Of a stretch of DNA of 64,000 nt, positions 45,847 to 54,480 are shown piece by piece. The DNA is from Thermophilibacter immobilis (GTDB taxonomy: Bacteria; Actinomycetota; Coriobacteriia; Coriobacteriales; Atopobiaceae). Where the stretch lies: contig NZ_CP063767.1 of assembly GCF_015277515.1 (NCBI RefSeq), forward strand, positions 1,054,001 to 1,118,000. Direction: 5' to 3'. The stretch's first letter is position 1. Every line of letters begins with the position of its first letter. The translations under genes and the position numbers were made by a program. The notes beneath the pieces are model-generated. The model ran no database searches, was not told the DNA's origin, and saw only the letters and a program-made list of their open reading frames with translations.

Positions 45847-46357
45847 TGAGCGCTCCCCTCTCCGTGCACGCCGCCACGGCTCTCACGTCGCTTTTGGCGC
45901 AGCGTCCCTCCTCGGCGAGCGTCCGAACAAGGCGGGCGAGAAAGCCAACGAGGAAGGCCCGCTCGTGGTCGTTCGCGTCGCAAAGGAGGCTCTCGGCGAG
46001 CAGGTCGTAGCTCGCGTGATGGGCCCTGTGGTTGCGGACGGCCACCTGCCCGAGCCCCGTCAGAGCAAGCTGGCGCGATGCGCCGCGGACTCGCGCGCCC
46101 TCCGGCTGCACCATGCCCTTTTCCTCGAGCCGCGCCAGCGTCTGCGACACGGCCCCGCGTGTGATCCCGAGCTCTCGTGCGACCGCCGTCACGCTTGCGC
46201 CGGGAGCGTCGGCAACGGCCTGCAGAAGGTGGATCTCCGAGTGGTGCAGGCGCTCCCCCGTCCCAAAGTCCTGCGCACGGACGTCGGCCTCGTAAAAGCC
46301 GTCGTAGGCAGCGAGCAGCAGCTCGCCCACGCTCGCGTTCTCGCTCTCTTCCCTCAT
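45827..46357 (-). CDS. MarR-family transcriptional regulator
   Basis: The 176-residue protein has the MarR winged helix: HHSEIHLLQAVADAPGASVTAVARELGITRGAVSQTLARLEEKGMV, with a dimerising helical C terminus. The start at 46357 is chosen for its GGGGAGAG site. A perfect 12-base inverted repeat overlaps its promoter, so autoregulation and control of the downstream MFS pump are likely. Ligand unknown. Confidence 0.9.
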   Translation of the reverse strand: MREESENASVGELLLAAYDGFYEADVRAQDFGTGERLHHSEIHLLQAVADAPGASVTAVARELGITRGAVSQTLARLEEKGMVQPEGARVRGASRQLALTGLGQVAVRNHRAHHASYDLLAESLLCDANDHERAFLVGFLARLVRTLAEEGRCAKSDVRAVAACTERGALNASSQR

Positions 46358-46372
46358 GAGCTCTCCCCTCAT

Positions 46373-46409
46373 TTGCAGTAAGTGTATAGCTACTAATCAC
46401 TTACTGCAA
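46373..46409 (-). promoter_or_regulatory. MarR operator and promoter
   Basis: Perfect 12-base inverted repeat, TTGCAGTAAGTG (46373-46384) and CACTTACTGCAA (46398-46409), with a 13-base AT-rich spacer. On the minus strand it contains a -35-like TTGCAG and a -10-like TATACA 15 bases later. It is a textbook position for MarR autorepression. Confidence 0.8.
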
Positions 46410-46447
46410 CGGGGGATGGACTCTCAGGGGGTTCCACGTTCGCCACG

Positions 46448-47845
46448 CTATCGGGCGTCGCATGCCCAGGGGAGCACGACGGCCTGCGTCTCGCGGACGA
46501 ACTCCACGTCATGCGTAATGACGATGACGCAGGTCCCCGCATCGGCGAGGCGTCTGAGCAGGTGTCCCATCTCGCGCATGTGGAACATATCCAGGCCGCT
46601 CGTGGGCTCGTCGAGCACGAGGACGTCCTTGTCGCTCGCCAGGCAGTCCGCGACGGCGAGGCGCTGGCGCTGGCCGCCGGAGAGGCTCATGGGATGCCGG
46701 TCGAGGTAGTCGCCCAGGTCGAGCTCCCCGAGCACGAAGAGCGCCCGGGCCTCCAGGGAGGCGTCGCCCAGCGTCACCTCGTCCAGGACGCTCTCGCCGA
46801 AGAGCTGGGCGTTCACGTCCTGCATGACCAGGGAGCAGGACGCGCGCTGACGGCGGCGGGTGAGCGCGACGGCGTCGAGGCTCACCGTTCCCGCGTCGCG
46901 GCGCACCAGGCCGCATAGGGCGCGAGCCAGGGTCGACTTGCCCGTGCCATTAGGTCCCGTTATCGCGCACAGGCTCCCGCGGGGAGCCTTGAACGTGACT
47001 CCCGACCACACGGTGCGCCCCCGGTGGGAGGCGGCGAGGTCGCGCGCGCAGAGGCCATCGCCCGTGGCCGGCTCGTCTGCGGAAACGACGAGGGGCGCGG
47101 GACGCGAGGCCTGGCGCAGGCCCAGCTCCTCGCGCTCCTCGTCCGTGAGCGCGAGGAGCGCGTCGGGGGCGTACTCCCCCTCGACGCGTCCTCCGCGCAG
47201 GTAGAGCACGCGATTGGCCACGTCGAGGGCGTACCACAGGCGATGCTCCGCGACGAGCACCGTCTTGCCCGCGAGCCTCCACGTCCTCAGGATCTTCCTC
47301 AGGCCGAGGATGCCGGCCTCGTCCAGGTTCGCCGACGGCTCGTCCAGTACGATGACCGAGGGGTCGAGGGCGTAGGCGCTCGCGCAGGCGACGCGCTGCT
47401 TCTCGCCCCCCGAGAGATCGAAGATGCTGCGTCCGAGCAGCTCCTCGACGCCGCATGCCGCGGAGGCGCGCGCGAGCGCCTCCTCCATCGCATCGTGTGA
47501 CGCCCCCAGGTTCTCGAGACCGAAGACGATCTCGTCGGCCACGTCGAGGTTGAAGAGCTGCGACTTGGGGTTCTGGAAGACCGACCCCACGTGGGAGGCC
47601 ATCTCCCACGGCTCCCGTGCGCGCACGGGAGCCCCGTCGACCGTAACCTCACCTCCCACGCGGTTCTCGCCACCGTGGAACAAGAGGCCATTGACCAGGT
47701 TGAGCACCGTCGACTTCCCGCAGCCGCTCATGCCGGCGAGCAGCACCGTCTCCCCCTCCTCCACGCGAAGCGAGCAGTCGCGCAGTGCCGGGTGACCCGA
47801 GCCCGCATAGGTGAAGGTGACCTCCCGGAGCTCTATCATGCTCAT
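46448..47845 (-). CDS. ecfA: ECF transporter energising ATPase, two fused ABC domains
   Basis: The 465-residue protein contains two complete ABC ATPases in tandem, the fused equivalent of EcfA1 and EcfA2. The first has Walker A AGMSGCGKST and signature LSGGEKQR with VLDEPSANLD; the second has GPNGTGKST, LSGGQRQR and VLDEPTSGLD. The start overlaps the ecfT stop as ATGA. It powers uptake of the vitamin or metal bound by the S component encoded at the head of this operon. Confidence 0.92.
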   Translation of the reverse strand: MSMIELREVTFTYAGSGHPALRDCSLRVEEGETVLLAGMSGCGKSTVLNLVNGLLFHGGENRVGGEVTVDGAPVRAREPWEMASHVGSVFQNPKSQLFNLDVADEIVFGLENLGASHDAMEEALARASAACGVEELLGRSIFDLSGGEKQRVACASAYALDPSVIVLDEPSANLDEAGILGLRKILRTWRLAGKTVLVAEHRLWYALDVANRVLYLRGGRVEGEYAPDALLALTDEEREELGLRQASRPAPLVVSADEPATGDGLCARDLAASHRGRTVWSGVTFKAPRGSLCAITGPNGTGKSTLARALCGLVRRDAGTVSLDAVALTRRRQRASCSLVMQDVNAQLFGESVLDEVTLGDASLEARALFVLGELDLGDYLDRHPMSLSGGQRQRLAVADCLASDKDVLVLDEPTSGLDMFHMREMGHLLRRLADAGTCVIVITHDVEFVRETQAVVLPWACDAR

Positions 47846-48525
47846 GCGACCGCCACCCTCGACGCGACGGCGAGGACGAGCACGACGGAGAAGGCCGCCA
47901 TCGCGAGGGCGTCCGCGGAGCCCATGCCTATCTCGTGCCACGAGCTCCTGGGCCCGGGGTTCTCGATGCCGCGCACCGCGACGGAGGACCCCAGGTCGGT
48001 GGCGGTGGAGGCTATGCTCAGAAGCAGGGGGACGTAGAGGCACTCGAGCTTGCGTCCCCAGCCCCTGACGGAGCGCAGGCGCATGGCGTCGCGGACGTGA
48101 GCCGCCTCCCGGCCTATCGCGGGGAAGAAGCGCAGCGTCGCCACCAGGGCGACCGTCAGCGTCTCGGGCGAGCGCAGGGCGCGCAGGGCCGCCGCAAGCT
48201 CCCCCACGGAGGTGGTGTCCACCAGAAACGCCGCCGCCATGGCGCAGGGAAACACGATGCCCACGTAGCCGATAACGGAGAGCATGACGCCCACCTGCGC
48301 GGGGACCACGGGCACGACGAAGGCCCTGAGCGCCGCGATGGCGAGGTAGCAGGCCATGAGCCTGAGCGCCGAGGAGAGCCTGCCCCCCAGGGCGAAGAGC
48401 AGGCAGTACAGCCCCATGAGGGCCATCGTGTACGCCGTGTAGGGGGCGACGAACACCACGACGCTCGTCACCGCGATGAGGAAGAGCTTCGTGCGGGGGT
48501 CGAGCGCGAGCCGGCTGCGTCTCAT
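47842..48525 (-). CDS. ecfT: ECF transporter transmembrane protein EcfT
   Basis: The 227-residue membrane protein links the S component to the ATPases. It starts RRSRLALDPRTKLFLI, typical of EcfT, and has the coupling-helix arginine motifs near LRFFPAIGREAAHVRDAMRLRSVRG (ARG-type). It is shorter than the usual 260 residues. The start ATG lies just after the S-component stop, with a poor ribosome site, so translational coupling is likely; a GTG two codons upstream is possible. Confidence 0.85.
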   Translation of the reverse strand: MRRSRLALDPRTKLFLIAVTSVVVFVAPYTAYTMALMGLYCLLFALGGRLSSALRLMACYLAIAALRAFVVPVVPAQVGVMLSVIGYVGIVFPCAMAAAFLVDTTSVGELAAALRALRSPETLTVALVATLRFFPAIGREAAHVRDAMRLRSVRGWGRKLECLYVPLLLSIASTATDLGSSVAVRGIENPGPRSSWHEIGMGSADALAMAAFSVVLVLAVASRVAVA

Positions 48526-48536
48526 GCTCACGGGGC

Positions 48537-49133
48537 CTACTTCGCGGGGGCGACGCGGGCGAAGTGCCTCCGCATCATCCTCGCCCCGAACAGCGCGCCC
48601 AGGATGGAGCCTACGATGACGCTGGCCACGATCAGGGCGAGGACGGGCGCGCTGATGAGCGCGTACAGCTGGTCGACGTAGGCCTGAGGCATCTGCGTCA
48701 TCGCCGTGGCGAAGTACTGCTCCTTGGTGAGGTAGAGCGGGAGAAAGTCGCCTATGAAGCCCAGGTTGAAGAAGCAGAACGCGGCCGTCGCCAGGGCCCC
48801 GGGGCGATAGTCGGCCCTCTTGGCGAAGAGCTCGCAGAGCAGGCCGCCCACGATTCCGGTGACGAGGATCATCCACGTCGCCTCCACGAACACGAGGCCG
48901 GTGACCACGCTGATGATGAGAAAGGCCCCGGGCTTTCTGACCTTGGACATGACGAGCATGAACACGGGGCCGATGAGCAGCGCGTCGACGAAGTGCGAGG
49001 AGAACCAGACGTAGGGTCCGAGGCCTCCCGCGATCATGAGGGCGAACCGTATGACGATTATGACCGCCCCCAGGGCACCCACCATCACTGCGTCGCGCGC
49101 GGTCATCTTGTCGGAACTTGACTGACTCGCCAT
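48537..49133 (-). CDS. ECF transporter S component, MptD/Trep_Strep type
   Basis: The 198-residue membrane protein has five to six helices and the Trep_Strep/MptD-like pattern MTARDAVMVGALGAVIIVIRF, VMSKVRKPGAFLIISVVTGLVF and VGSILGALFGARMMRRHF. It is the substrate-binding subunit of the dedicated ECF system encoded just downstream. The ligand cannot be read from sequence. AAGGGG precedes the ATG, and a palindromic operator lies about 30-45 bases upstream. The first 58 or so codons and the promoter are duplicated at 53.0-53.3 kb. Confidence 0.82.
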   Translation of the reverse strand: MASQSSSDKMTARDAVMVGALGAVIIVIRFALMIAGGLGPYVWFSSHFVDALLIGPVFMLVMSKVRKPGAFLIISVVTGLVFVEATWMILVTGIVGGLLCELFAKRADYRPGALATAAFCFFNLGFIGDFLPLYLTKEQYFATAMTQMPQAYVDQLYALISAPVLALIVASVIVGSILGALFGARMMRRHFARVAPAK

Positions 49134-49164
49134 CTCTTCGCACCCCTTAGATTGTCAGTGCTAC

Positions 49165-49180
49165 CTAACTCGCAAGTTAG
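49165..49180. promoter_or_regulatory. Palindromic operator upstream of the ECF operon
   Basis: CTAACT-CGCA-AGTTAG, 6-base arms, about 32 bases upstream of the S-component ATG and next to a -10-like TATGCT on the minus strand. It is conserved and even more symmetric in the duplicated copy at 53252-53267. Confidence 0.6.
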
Positions 49181-49257
49181 CATAGTGTATGCGCGCCGAA
49201 GGAGGAGCGCGGAAGGTTGGGACCTTTTCAAAACAGGGACAAGGTTGCGCGCGCGGC

Positions 49258-49326
49258 GTCGAGCCTGCCGCGGCGCACACAACGCCCCTTAGAGAGCTGC
49301 ATTCCGTGCAGGTGGGCAGACTCGAC
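49258..49326. repeat. Palindromic repeat, copy B
   Basis: Starts GTCGAGCCTGCCGCGG and ends GTGGGCAGACTCGAC, 69 bases. It lies upstream of the ECF operon and downstream of the LysR gene, between them, and belongs to the repeat family with copies at 44470 and 54481. Confidence 0.75.
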
Positions 49327-49372
49327 GCTCACTCAGGGCCCTACCGCCCCCGCCGCGGCGCGCAGGTCGGCG

Positions 49373-50316
49373 TCAGACCGGGTCTGCGGGGTGCGGCGTG
49401 GCGATCGTCTCGCGCAGGACGCGCAGGATGTCCTGGATGCAGGAGTCGTCCGCGTGGAAGGGCCGCGAGAGGTCCTCGAAGACGAAGATGTTGAACGTCG
49501 GCGTCCCCGGGCCCGTGAGGGGGACGAGGGTGAGGGCGTCCCCGTCCATGACGAGGCTGGTCACGAAACCCACGCCCACTCCCGCCTCGATGAGTCCTTT
49601 GAGCTCGGATATCTGGTCCGTCTCGGCGGCTATCTGGGTGCTCCTCCCGCAGCGCTCTGAGAGCCCCTGCAGGATGTCGCGCTGTATGTAGTCGCTCGTG
49701 AACGAGACGAACGGCAGGCTCGGGAGGGCGCAGAACTCCTCGAAGCTGATCGAGGCCCCCGGACACGGGGCCGCCTGTCCCGCCGGCAGGGCAAGGCAGA
49801 AGGGGAAGGTGCCCACCCTGCGGCTCCTGACGTGGGGGATGTCGAGCTCGTCGGCCGCGGAGGCCACCACCCCCACGTCCAGGTTATGGTGGCGGATCTC
49901 CTCGAGGGTGCGCTGCGAGCCCCAAGACGAGACCACGACCCGATGGCCCTGGAACGCCGTGGCGAGCGCGCCCATGTTATCCTTGAAGTAGCGGTCCAGG
50001 ATGATGGGGGGCAGGCTGAGGCGAATCGCGCGGCGGCACTCCAGGCTCTCGATCTTTCGCGCGGCCGCGTCGATCTCGCACAGCGCCGCGCCCGCATGGG
50101 CCACGAGAATCTTGCCGGCGTCGGTCAGCGAGACGTCGCTCGAGTCGAACTGCTGGCGCAAGAAGAGCTCGGTGCCCAGCTGGCGCTCGAGGCGCTTGAC
50201 GGCCAGCGACACCGCGGGCTGCGACATGCCAAGAGCACGGGCGGCCTTCGTGAAGCTGCCGTGCTCACCACCCGCTCGAAGACCTCAAGATCGTGAATGT
50301 TCCTGATGGCGGCCAT
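49373..50316 (-). pseudogene. LysR-family regulator with a one-base frameshift
   Basis: From ATG 50316 the frame reads MAAIRNIHDLEVFERVV, a proper LysR start, then goes out of frame near 50266-50272. Adding one base there restores VVEHGSFTKAARALGMSQPAVSLAVKRLERQLG, a classic LysR helix-turn-helix; from MSQPAV to the end at 49373 the frame is intact, with the effector domain complete. An internal start at MSQPAV would lack the first DNA-binding helices. It follows the malic enzyme gene on the same strand and may have controlled malate use (MleR-like). Genuine mutation or sequencing error cannot be told apart here. Confidence 0.82.
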
Positions 50317-50367
50317 GGCTGTCTACCTGACGACCTTCCGTCTGTGGGAGGATGCGAGCGCGCGGAG

Positions 50368-51999
50368 CTAGTACTCCGGGTGCCACGCCGCGGCATCGAT
50401 CGCCGCGCCCACGTCCGCGACCTCGACCCGGTTCAGCCCCTCCTCGAGCGCCCTCTCGGCGACCGCCGTGGCCACGTTGCGCGTGATCTGGGTGAGGTCG
50501 CTCATGGGCGGCAGGACCGGGGCACCGGGCTGGGAGGTGTCGATCATATCCGCGAGGGCCTGGGCGCCGGCGAGCAGCATGCCGCGGCTCACGATGCGGG
50601 CGCTGGGAATGAGCGCCCCCAGGCAGATGCCCGGGTACATGAGGGCGTTGTTGCCCTGACCGATGTGGTAGGTCACCCCGTCGTAGTCGACCGGGGCGGA
50701 CGGCGTCCCGGTGACCACCGAGGCACGCCCCTCCGACCAGCGAATGACGTCTGCGGCCGTGGCCTCGGCGAGCTTCGTGGGATTGGAGATGGGCGCTATG
50801 AAGGGGTGCTCGACGTGCGAGGCCATGGCGCGCACGACATCCTCGGTGAAGGCTCCGTGAACGGTCGAGGTACCGATAAGGGCCGTCGGGCGGACGGCGT
50901 CGACGACGGCCGCGAGCGAGGTGGTCTTAAGGTCGGCGGCAAACTCGGAGGCGTCGTGGGCATAGCGGACCTGGCCCTCGGTCAGGTCGGGCATTCCCTT
51001 GAGGATGAGCCCGTCACGGTCAACGAGGTAGACCCGTGAGCGCGCCTCCGCAGACGTGAGCCCACCGAGCTTCTCGAGGCCGTCGACGATCTGGTCGGCG
51101 ATGCCGATGCCAGCCGTGCCGGCGCCAAAGGTGAGGATGCGCGAGTCGCTGAGCGGGGCATCCGCGACCTTGGTGGCGGCCATGAGGGCGCCCAGGACCG
51201 TCACGCCCGTGCCCTGGATGTCGTCGTTCAGGGTGAGGACGGTGTCACGGTAGCGCTCGAGGATGGGGGCGGCGCAGGGACGCCCGAAGTCCTCCCAGTG
51301 AAGGAGGGCGCTCGGATAGAGCTTGAGCGAGGCGTCCACGAGCGCCTGGATGAGGTCATCGTAGCGCTGGCCGCGGACGCGCTCGAAGCGGTTGCCCAGG
51401 TAGCGCGGATCGTCGAGAAGCTCCTTGCGGTTGGTGCCCGCGTCCACCATGACGGGTAGGATCTTGGCCGGGTCGATGGAGGCCGCCGCCGTGTAGACGG
51501 CGAGCTTGCCGGTGAGGATCTCGGCGCCGTTGGTGCCCCAGTCGCCGATGCCCAGGATGCCCTCGGAGTCGGTCGCCACCACGAGGCGGATGTCGGCACC
51601 CTCCCCCGCGAAGGCACGGAGCGACTCCTCGACCAGCTCGGGATGGTCGACTGAGACGTAGGCGACCTTGCTGCCAAAGTAGTGCTCGTCGTAGTTCTCG
51701 ATGGACTGCGCGACCGTGGGGGCGTAGACGATGGGCATGTACTCCGTCAGGTGGCGCTCCATGCTGTAGAAGAAAAGGCGGGCGTTCGAGTCGCGCACGC
51801 CCATGAGGTAGATGCGCTTGGCGAGGTCCGTGGGCTCGGCCAGGAAGCGCTCGTAGACCTCCCTCTCCTGCTGCTCGATGGTCTGGACCCCGGCGGGCAG
51901 AAGGCCCTGGAGGCCCAGCTGCGCTCGCTCCTCCGCCGTGAAGGCCGTGCCCTTGTTGAGCAGGGGGTCGACGAGCACCGCAAATCCGGTCTTGTTCAT
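50368..51999 (-). CDS. NAD-dependent malic enzyme or malolactic enzyme
   Basis: The 543-residue protein has the malic-enzyme fold: N-terminal LLNKGTAFTAEERAQLGLQGLLP, catalytic Tyr region MPIVYAPTVAQ, VVATDSEGILGIGDWG, VDAGTNRKELL, LTLNDDIQGTGVTVLGA and the NAD motif FGAGTAGIG. Malic enzyme gives pyruvate, CO2 and NADH; malolactic enzyme gives L-lactate and CO2. The start NKGTAF, the length and the WHPEY ending also fit lactic-acid-bacterial malolactic enzymes, so I leave both open. AAAGGGATG precedes the ATG. Neighbours are a LysR gene and a malate/tartrate dehydrogenase remnant. Confidence 0.9.
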   Translation of the reverse strand: MNKTGFAVLVDPLLNKGTAFTAEERAQLGLQGLLPAGVQTIEQQEREVYERFLAEPTDLAKRIYLMGVRDSNARLFFYSMERHLTEYMPIVYAPTVAQSIENYDEHYFGSKVAYVSVDHPELVEESLRAFAGEGADIRLVVATDSEGILGIGDWGTNGAEILTGKLAVYTAAASIDPAKILPVMVDAGTNRKELLDDPRYLGNRFERVRGQRYDDLIQALVDASLKLYPSALLHWEDFGRPCAAPILERYRDTVLTLNDDIQGTGVTVLGALMAATKVADAPLSDSRILTFGAGTAGIGIADQIVDGLEKLGGLTSAEARSRVYLVDRDGLILKGMPDLTEGQVRYAHDASEFAADLKTTSLAAVVDAVRPTALIGTSTVHGAFTEDVVRAMASHVEHPFIAPISNPTKLAEATAADVIRWSEGRASVVTGTPSAPVDYDGVTYHIGQGNNALMYPGICLGALIPSARIVSRGMLLAGAQALADMIDTSQPGAPVLPPMSDLTQITRNVATAVAERALEEGLNRVEVADVGAAIDAAAWHPEY

Positions 52000-52046
52000 G
52001 GTGCATCCCTTTCTTAGAGGCTGTTCTGCTTTCATGCGTAGCGCGA

Positions 52047-53042
52047 CTAGTCGTTCGGGGCGACAAGAACGCGTGCCAACTCGTCGCCGACCTCTGACGT
52101 GGAGGCCGTTCCCCCCATGTCCACGGTAAGGACGGGGCCCCGCACCACCGTCTCGATCGCCTGTATGACGGCGGCTCCCCATGCGGGCAGGCCGAGAAAG
52201 TCCAGCATCTGGGAGACTGACCAGATAGACGCCAGGGGGTTGGCAATTCCCCGTCCGGCAATGTCGGGGGCGGACCCGTGGATGGGCTCGAACATCGAGG
52301 GGTATTTCTTCTCGGGGTTGAGGTTAGCACCGGCGGCTAGCCCCATGCCGCCGACAATTGCAGCGCCCAGGTCGGTCAGGATGTCCCCGAACAGGTTTGA
52401 GGTCACGACCACCTGGAAGCGGGCGGGGTGCATGACGAAGTTCATGGCCGCCGCGTCCACCAGCAGCGAGTGGGTCTCCACGTCTGGGTACTCCCTGCCC
52501 ACCTCCTCGAAGACCCCGTCCCAGAAGACCATCGAATAGTTCAGTGCGTTGCCCTTGCTGACGCTCGTGAGCGTCTTGCCCTGCGCACGGGCCAGATCGT
52601 ACGCGTAGCGGATGATGCGTTCGGTCCCCACCCGAGAGAACACCCCCGTCTGCAGAACGGTCTCGTGAGGTTTGCCCTTGTAAAGCCAGGCTCCCGCCCC
52701 CGCGTACTCTCCCTCGCTGTTCTCGCGTATGACCGTCATGTCGATGTCTCCCCGCCCCACGTTCTTAAGCGGGGTAATCACACCATGTGCCCCCTCGAGG
52801 AGCTTGACCGGGCGCACGTTCACATACTCGTCGAACTCCTTTCTAATCTTGAGCAGCAGCCCCCACAGCGAAATATGATCGGGGACGCTCGGGGCGCCAA
52901 CGGCGCCCCGGTAAATCGCATCAAAAGCGCGCAACTGCTCTATGCCGTCGTCCGCCATCATCTTGCCGGTTCTCAGATAGTACTCACAGCCCCAGGGGAA
53001 ATCGTCGAAGTCAAATGCTACGGAGTCATCGAGCTTGGCTAT
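52047..53042 (-). pseudogene. D-malate/tartrate dehydrogenase (DmlA/TtuC family), 5' end lost
   Basis: The frame encodes FDFDDFPWGCEYYLRTGKMM, GAVGAPSVPDHISLWG, VIRENSEGEYAGAG, the Lys/Asn region SVSKGNALNYSMVFWD, and the C-terminal FEPIHGSAPDIAGRGIANPLASIW of decarboxylating malate/tartrate dehydrogenases. About 30-35 N-terminal residues with the nucleotide motif PGDGIG are missing. At about 53042 the sequence changes abruptly into the ECF S-component remnant. An ATG at 53075 would give a chimeric N terminus read out of frame through that remnant. Oxidative decarboxylation of D-malate or tartrate to pyruvate was the likely role. Confidence 0.83.
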
Positions 53043-53220
53043 GCATGAACACGGGGCCGATGAGCAGCGCGTCAACGAAGTGCGAGGAAAACCAGACGTA
53101 GGGTCCGAGGCCTCCCACGATCATGAGGGCAAACCGTATGACGATTATGACCGCCCCCAGAGCACCCACCATCACCGCGTCGCGCGCGCCCATCTTGTCG
53201 GGGTTCGAATGGCTCGCCGT
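53043..53220 (-). pseudogene. Truncated, start-less copy of the ECF S-component gene
   Basis: About 55-58 codons match the 5' end of the S-component gene at 48.9-49.1 kb (roughly nine in ten bases identical by eye). The start codon is ACG instead of ATG. At the 3' side homology stops at 53043 in GPVFM and the frame meets TGA a few codons later. The upstream promoter region is also copied (to 53317, continuing past the IS at 54457). It is a dead duplicate fused to the truncated malate dehydrogenase. Confidence 0.85.
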
Positions 53221-53251
53221 CTCTTCCCACCCCTTAGATTGTCAGCGCTAC

Positions 53252-53267
53252 CTAACTCGCGAGTTAG
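53252..53267. promoter_or_regulatory. Perfect 16-base palindrome in the duplicated ECF promoter
   Basis: CTAACTCGCGAGTTAG is a perfect palindrome and the counterpart of the operator at 49165-49180. Its retention in a decayed copy, more symmetric than the live one, supports a functional regulator site. Confidence 0.6.
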
Positions 53268-53317
53268 TATATGCGCGCCGGAGGAGGCGCGCGGAAGGTT
53301 GGGACCTTTTTTCAAAA

Positions 53318-54448
53318 GGCTCTGTTAAACCACCGATGACATCTGTTGATTGAGCTCCGGATGGAATGGATAAGGAGTCTCGGCGTAGCCACGCCACGTC
53401 CTTGCGTACGACCCCGCATCGAGCTGCTCGAGCAGGAGGTCCGTACGTCCTCGTGAGCGCCGGGCTTCGAGCGTCCACTTGAACCACATGAGATAGCCGT
53501 GGAGTCTCCTCGTCGACACCCCGCGAAATGGCGAGAGAAAGAGCGAGAGGGTCGAGTGAAGGGCGTTCACCCTGTTAAGGGGTGTATGACTGCCACCGGA
53601 GGAGAACCTCCCGTGTACGGCCACGCCCATCTCCGCAAGTGGCCTCACGTATCCCGCAAGCCTGTCGGTGGAGACGATTGCGCCCCTGAGGGCGCATCCG
53701 GCGAGCCCGGCCCTGCACGCGCCGACGCCCGCCTTGCCGAGGCACACCTCCTGGAGGAACACATCCCCCCTCGCGTTCACGCATGTCATGATGCTCACCT
53801 TGTCCCCGCTCACGCCGCGTCTGACCCCGTCGCGGCCGCGGTGCCTGGCCGGACGGGGCATGGAAAACCCAGGCGGCGGGCGTGGTTGCCCGACAGGGAG
53901 TCCGGAACGAGGGTCTCGTCGGCCTGGACCGGACAATCCGGACCGGCCTCGAACGGAGAGAGCATCCCCTCCATCACCTCGATGGCCCTGTGACGCATGA
54001 AGAAGCTCGTCTTGAGCGATACCCCGCACCTCTCTGCCGCATCGCGCAGCGTGAGGCCGTCGACGACGCAGCGGGCGTACTCGGCCCACGTGACAGCCGG
54101 CAGCTTCGTGGTCCCGAGCACCTTGCCCGTGGCTCCCCCGAACGTGCGAGAGCACCCGCGGCAGAGCCAGCGCTGGCGTCCGGCCAGATCACGACCCTTG
54201 CGCACGACATGCGCGCACCCGCATCTCGGACACCTCCGTGCCTCGAAGTCCTCGGAATCGTCAGACGTCTCGTCGGCCGTCGCCTCGAGCAGCAGCCCCA
54301 ACATCTCATCGCGCTCCCTGGCGCTCATGTTACGAACGATTGCCCTCATCCCGTCCCCCATGCGTCCTCCCCCAAACCGTCTTACCACCCTGGGGAGAAC
54401 AATACTCTCCAGGTCGGACACTAATGTCATTGGCGGGTTAACAGAGCC
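53318..54448 (-). mobile_element. IS1595-family insertion sequence, 1131 bp
   Basis: Both ends begin GGCTCTGTTAA reading inward and match over most of the first 25 bases (left GGCTCTGTTAAACCACCGAT, right GGCTCTGTTAACCCGCCAAT). Perfect 8-base direct repeats TTTCAAAA flank it (53310-53317 and 54449-54456), the target-duplication length known for IS1595. The uninterrupted version of the target survives in the paralogous region near 49221-49238. One transposase gene in two frames fills the element. Confidence 0.95.
53325..54361 (-). CDS. IS1595-family transposase in two frames, possible programmed -1 frameshift
   Basis: The first frame (54361 down to about 53865) has a zinc ribbon CPRCGCAHVVRKG...CRGCSRTF, an IS1595 helix-turn-helix, and the first catalytic Asp in QADETLVPDSLSGNH. 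It would stop at about 53810. The second frame, shifted -1, continues as SMPRPARHRGRDGVRRG, CVNARGDVFLQEV, the second catalytic region STDRLAGYV and the C-terminal HSTLSLFLSPFRGVSTRRLHGYL, ending at 53325. The junction coincides with GGGTTTT (53870-53864), a canonical G-GGT-TTT slippery heptamer in the right frame. The start has GGGGGAGGA upstream. Product about 345 residues after slippage. Confidence 0.85.
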
Positions 54449-54480
54449 TTTCAAAACAGGGGCAAGGCCCCGGGTGCCGC

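Noticed and set aside
50125-50227. LysR protein starting at the internal MSQPAV codon
   Set aside because: This would lack the first helices of the DNA-binding domain, which are encoded just upstream one frame away.
53043-53317. A second functional ECF S-component gene
   Set aside because: Start codon is ACG and the frame ends after about 60 codons at a rearrangement junction.
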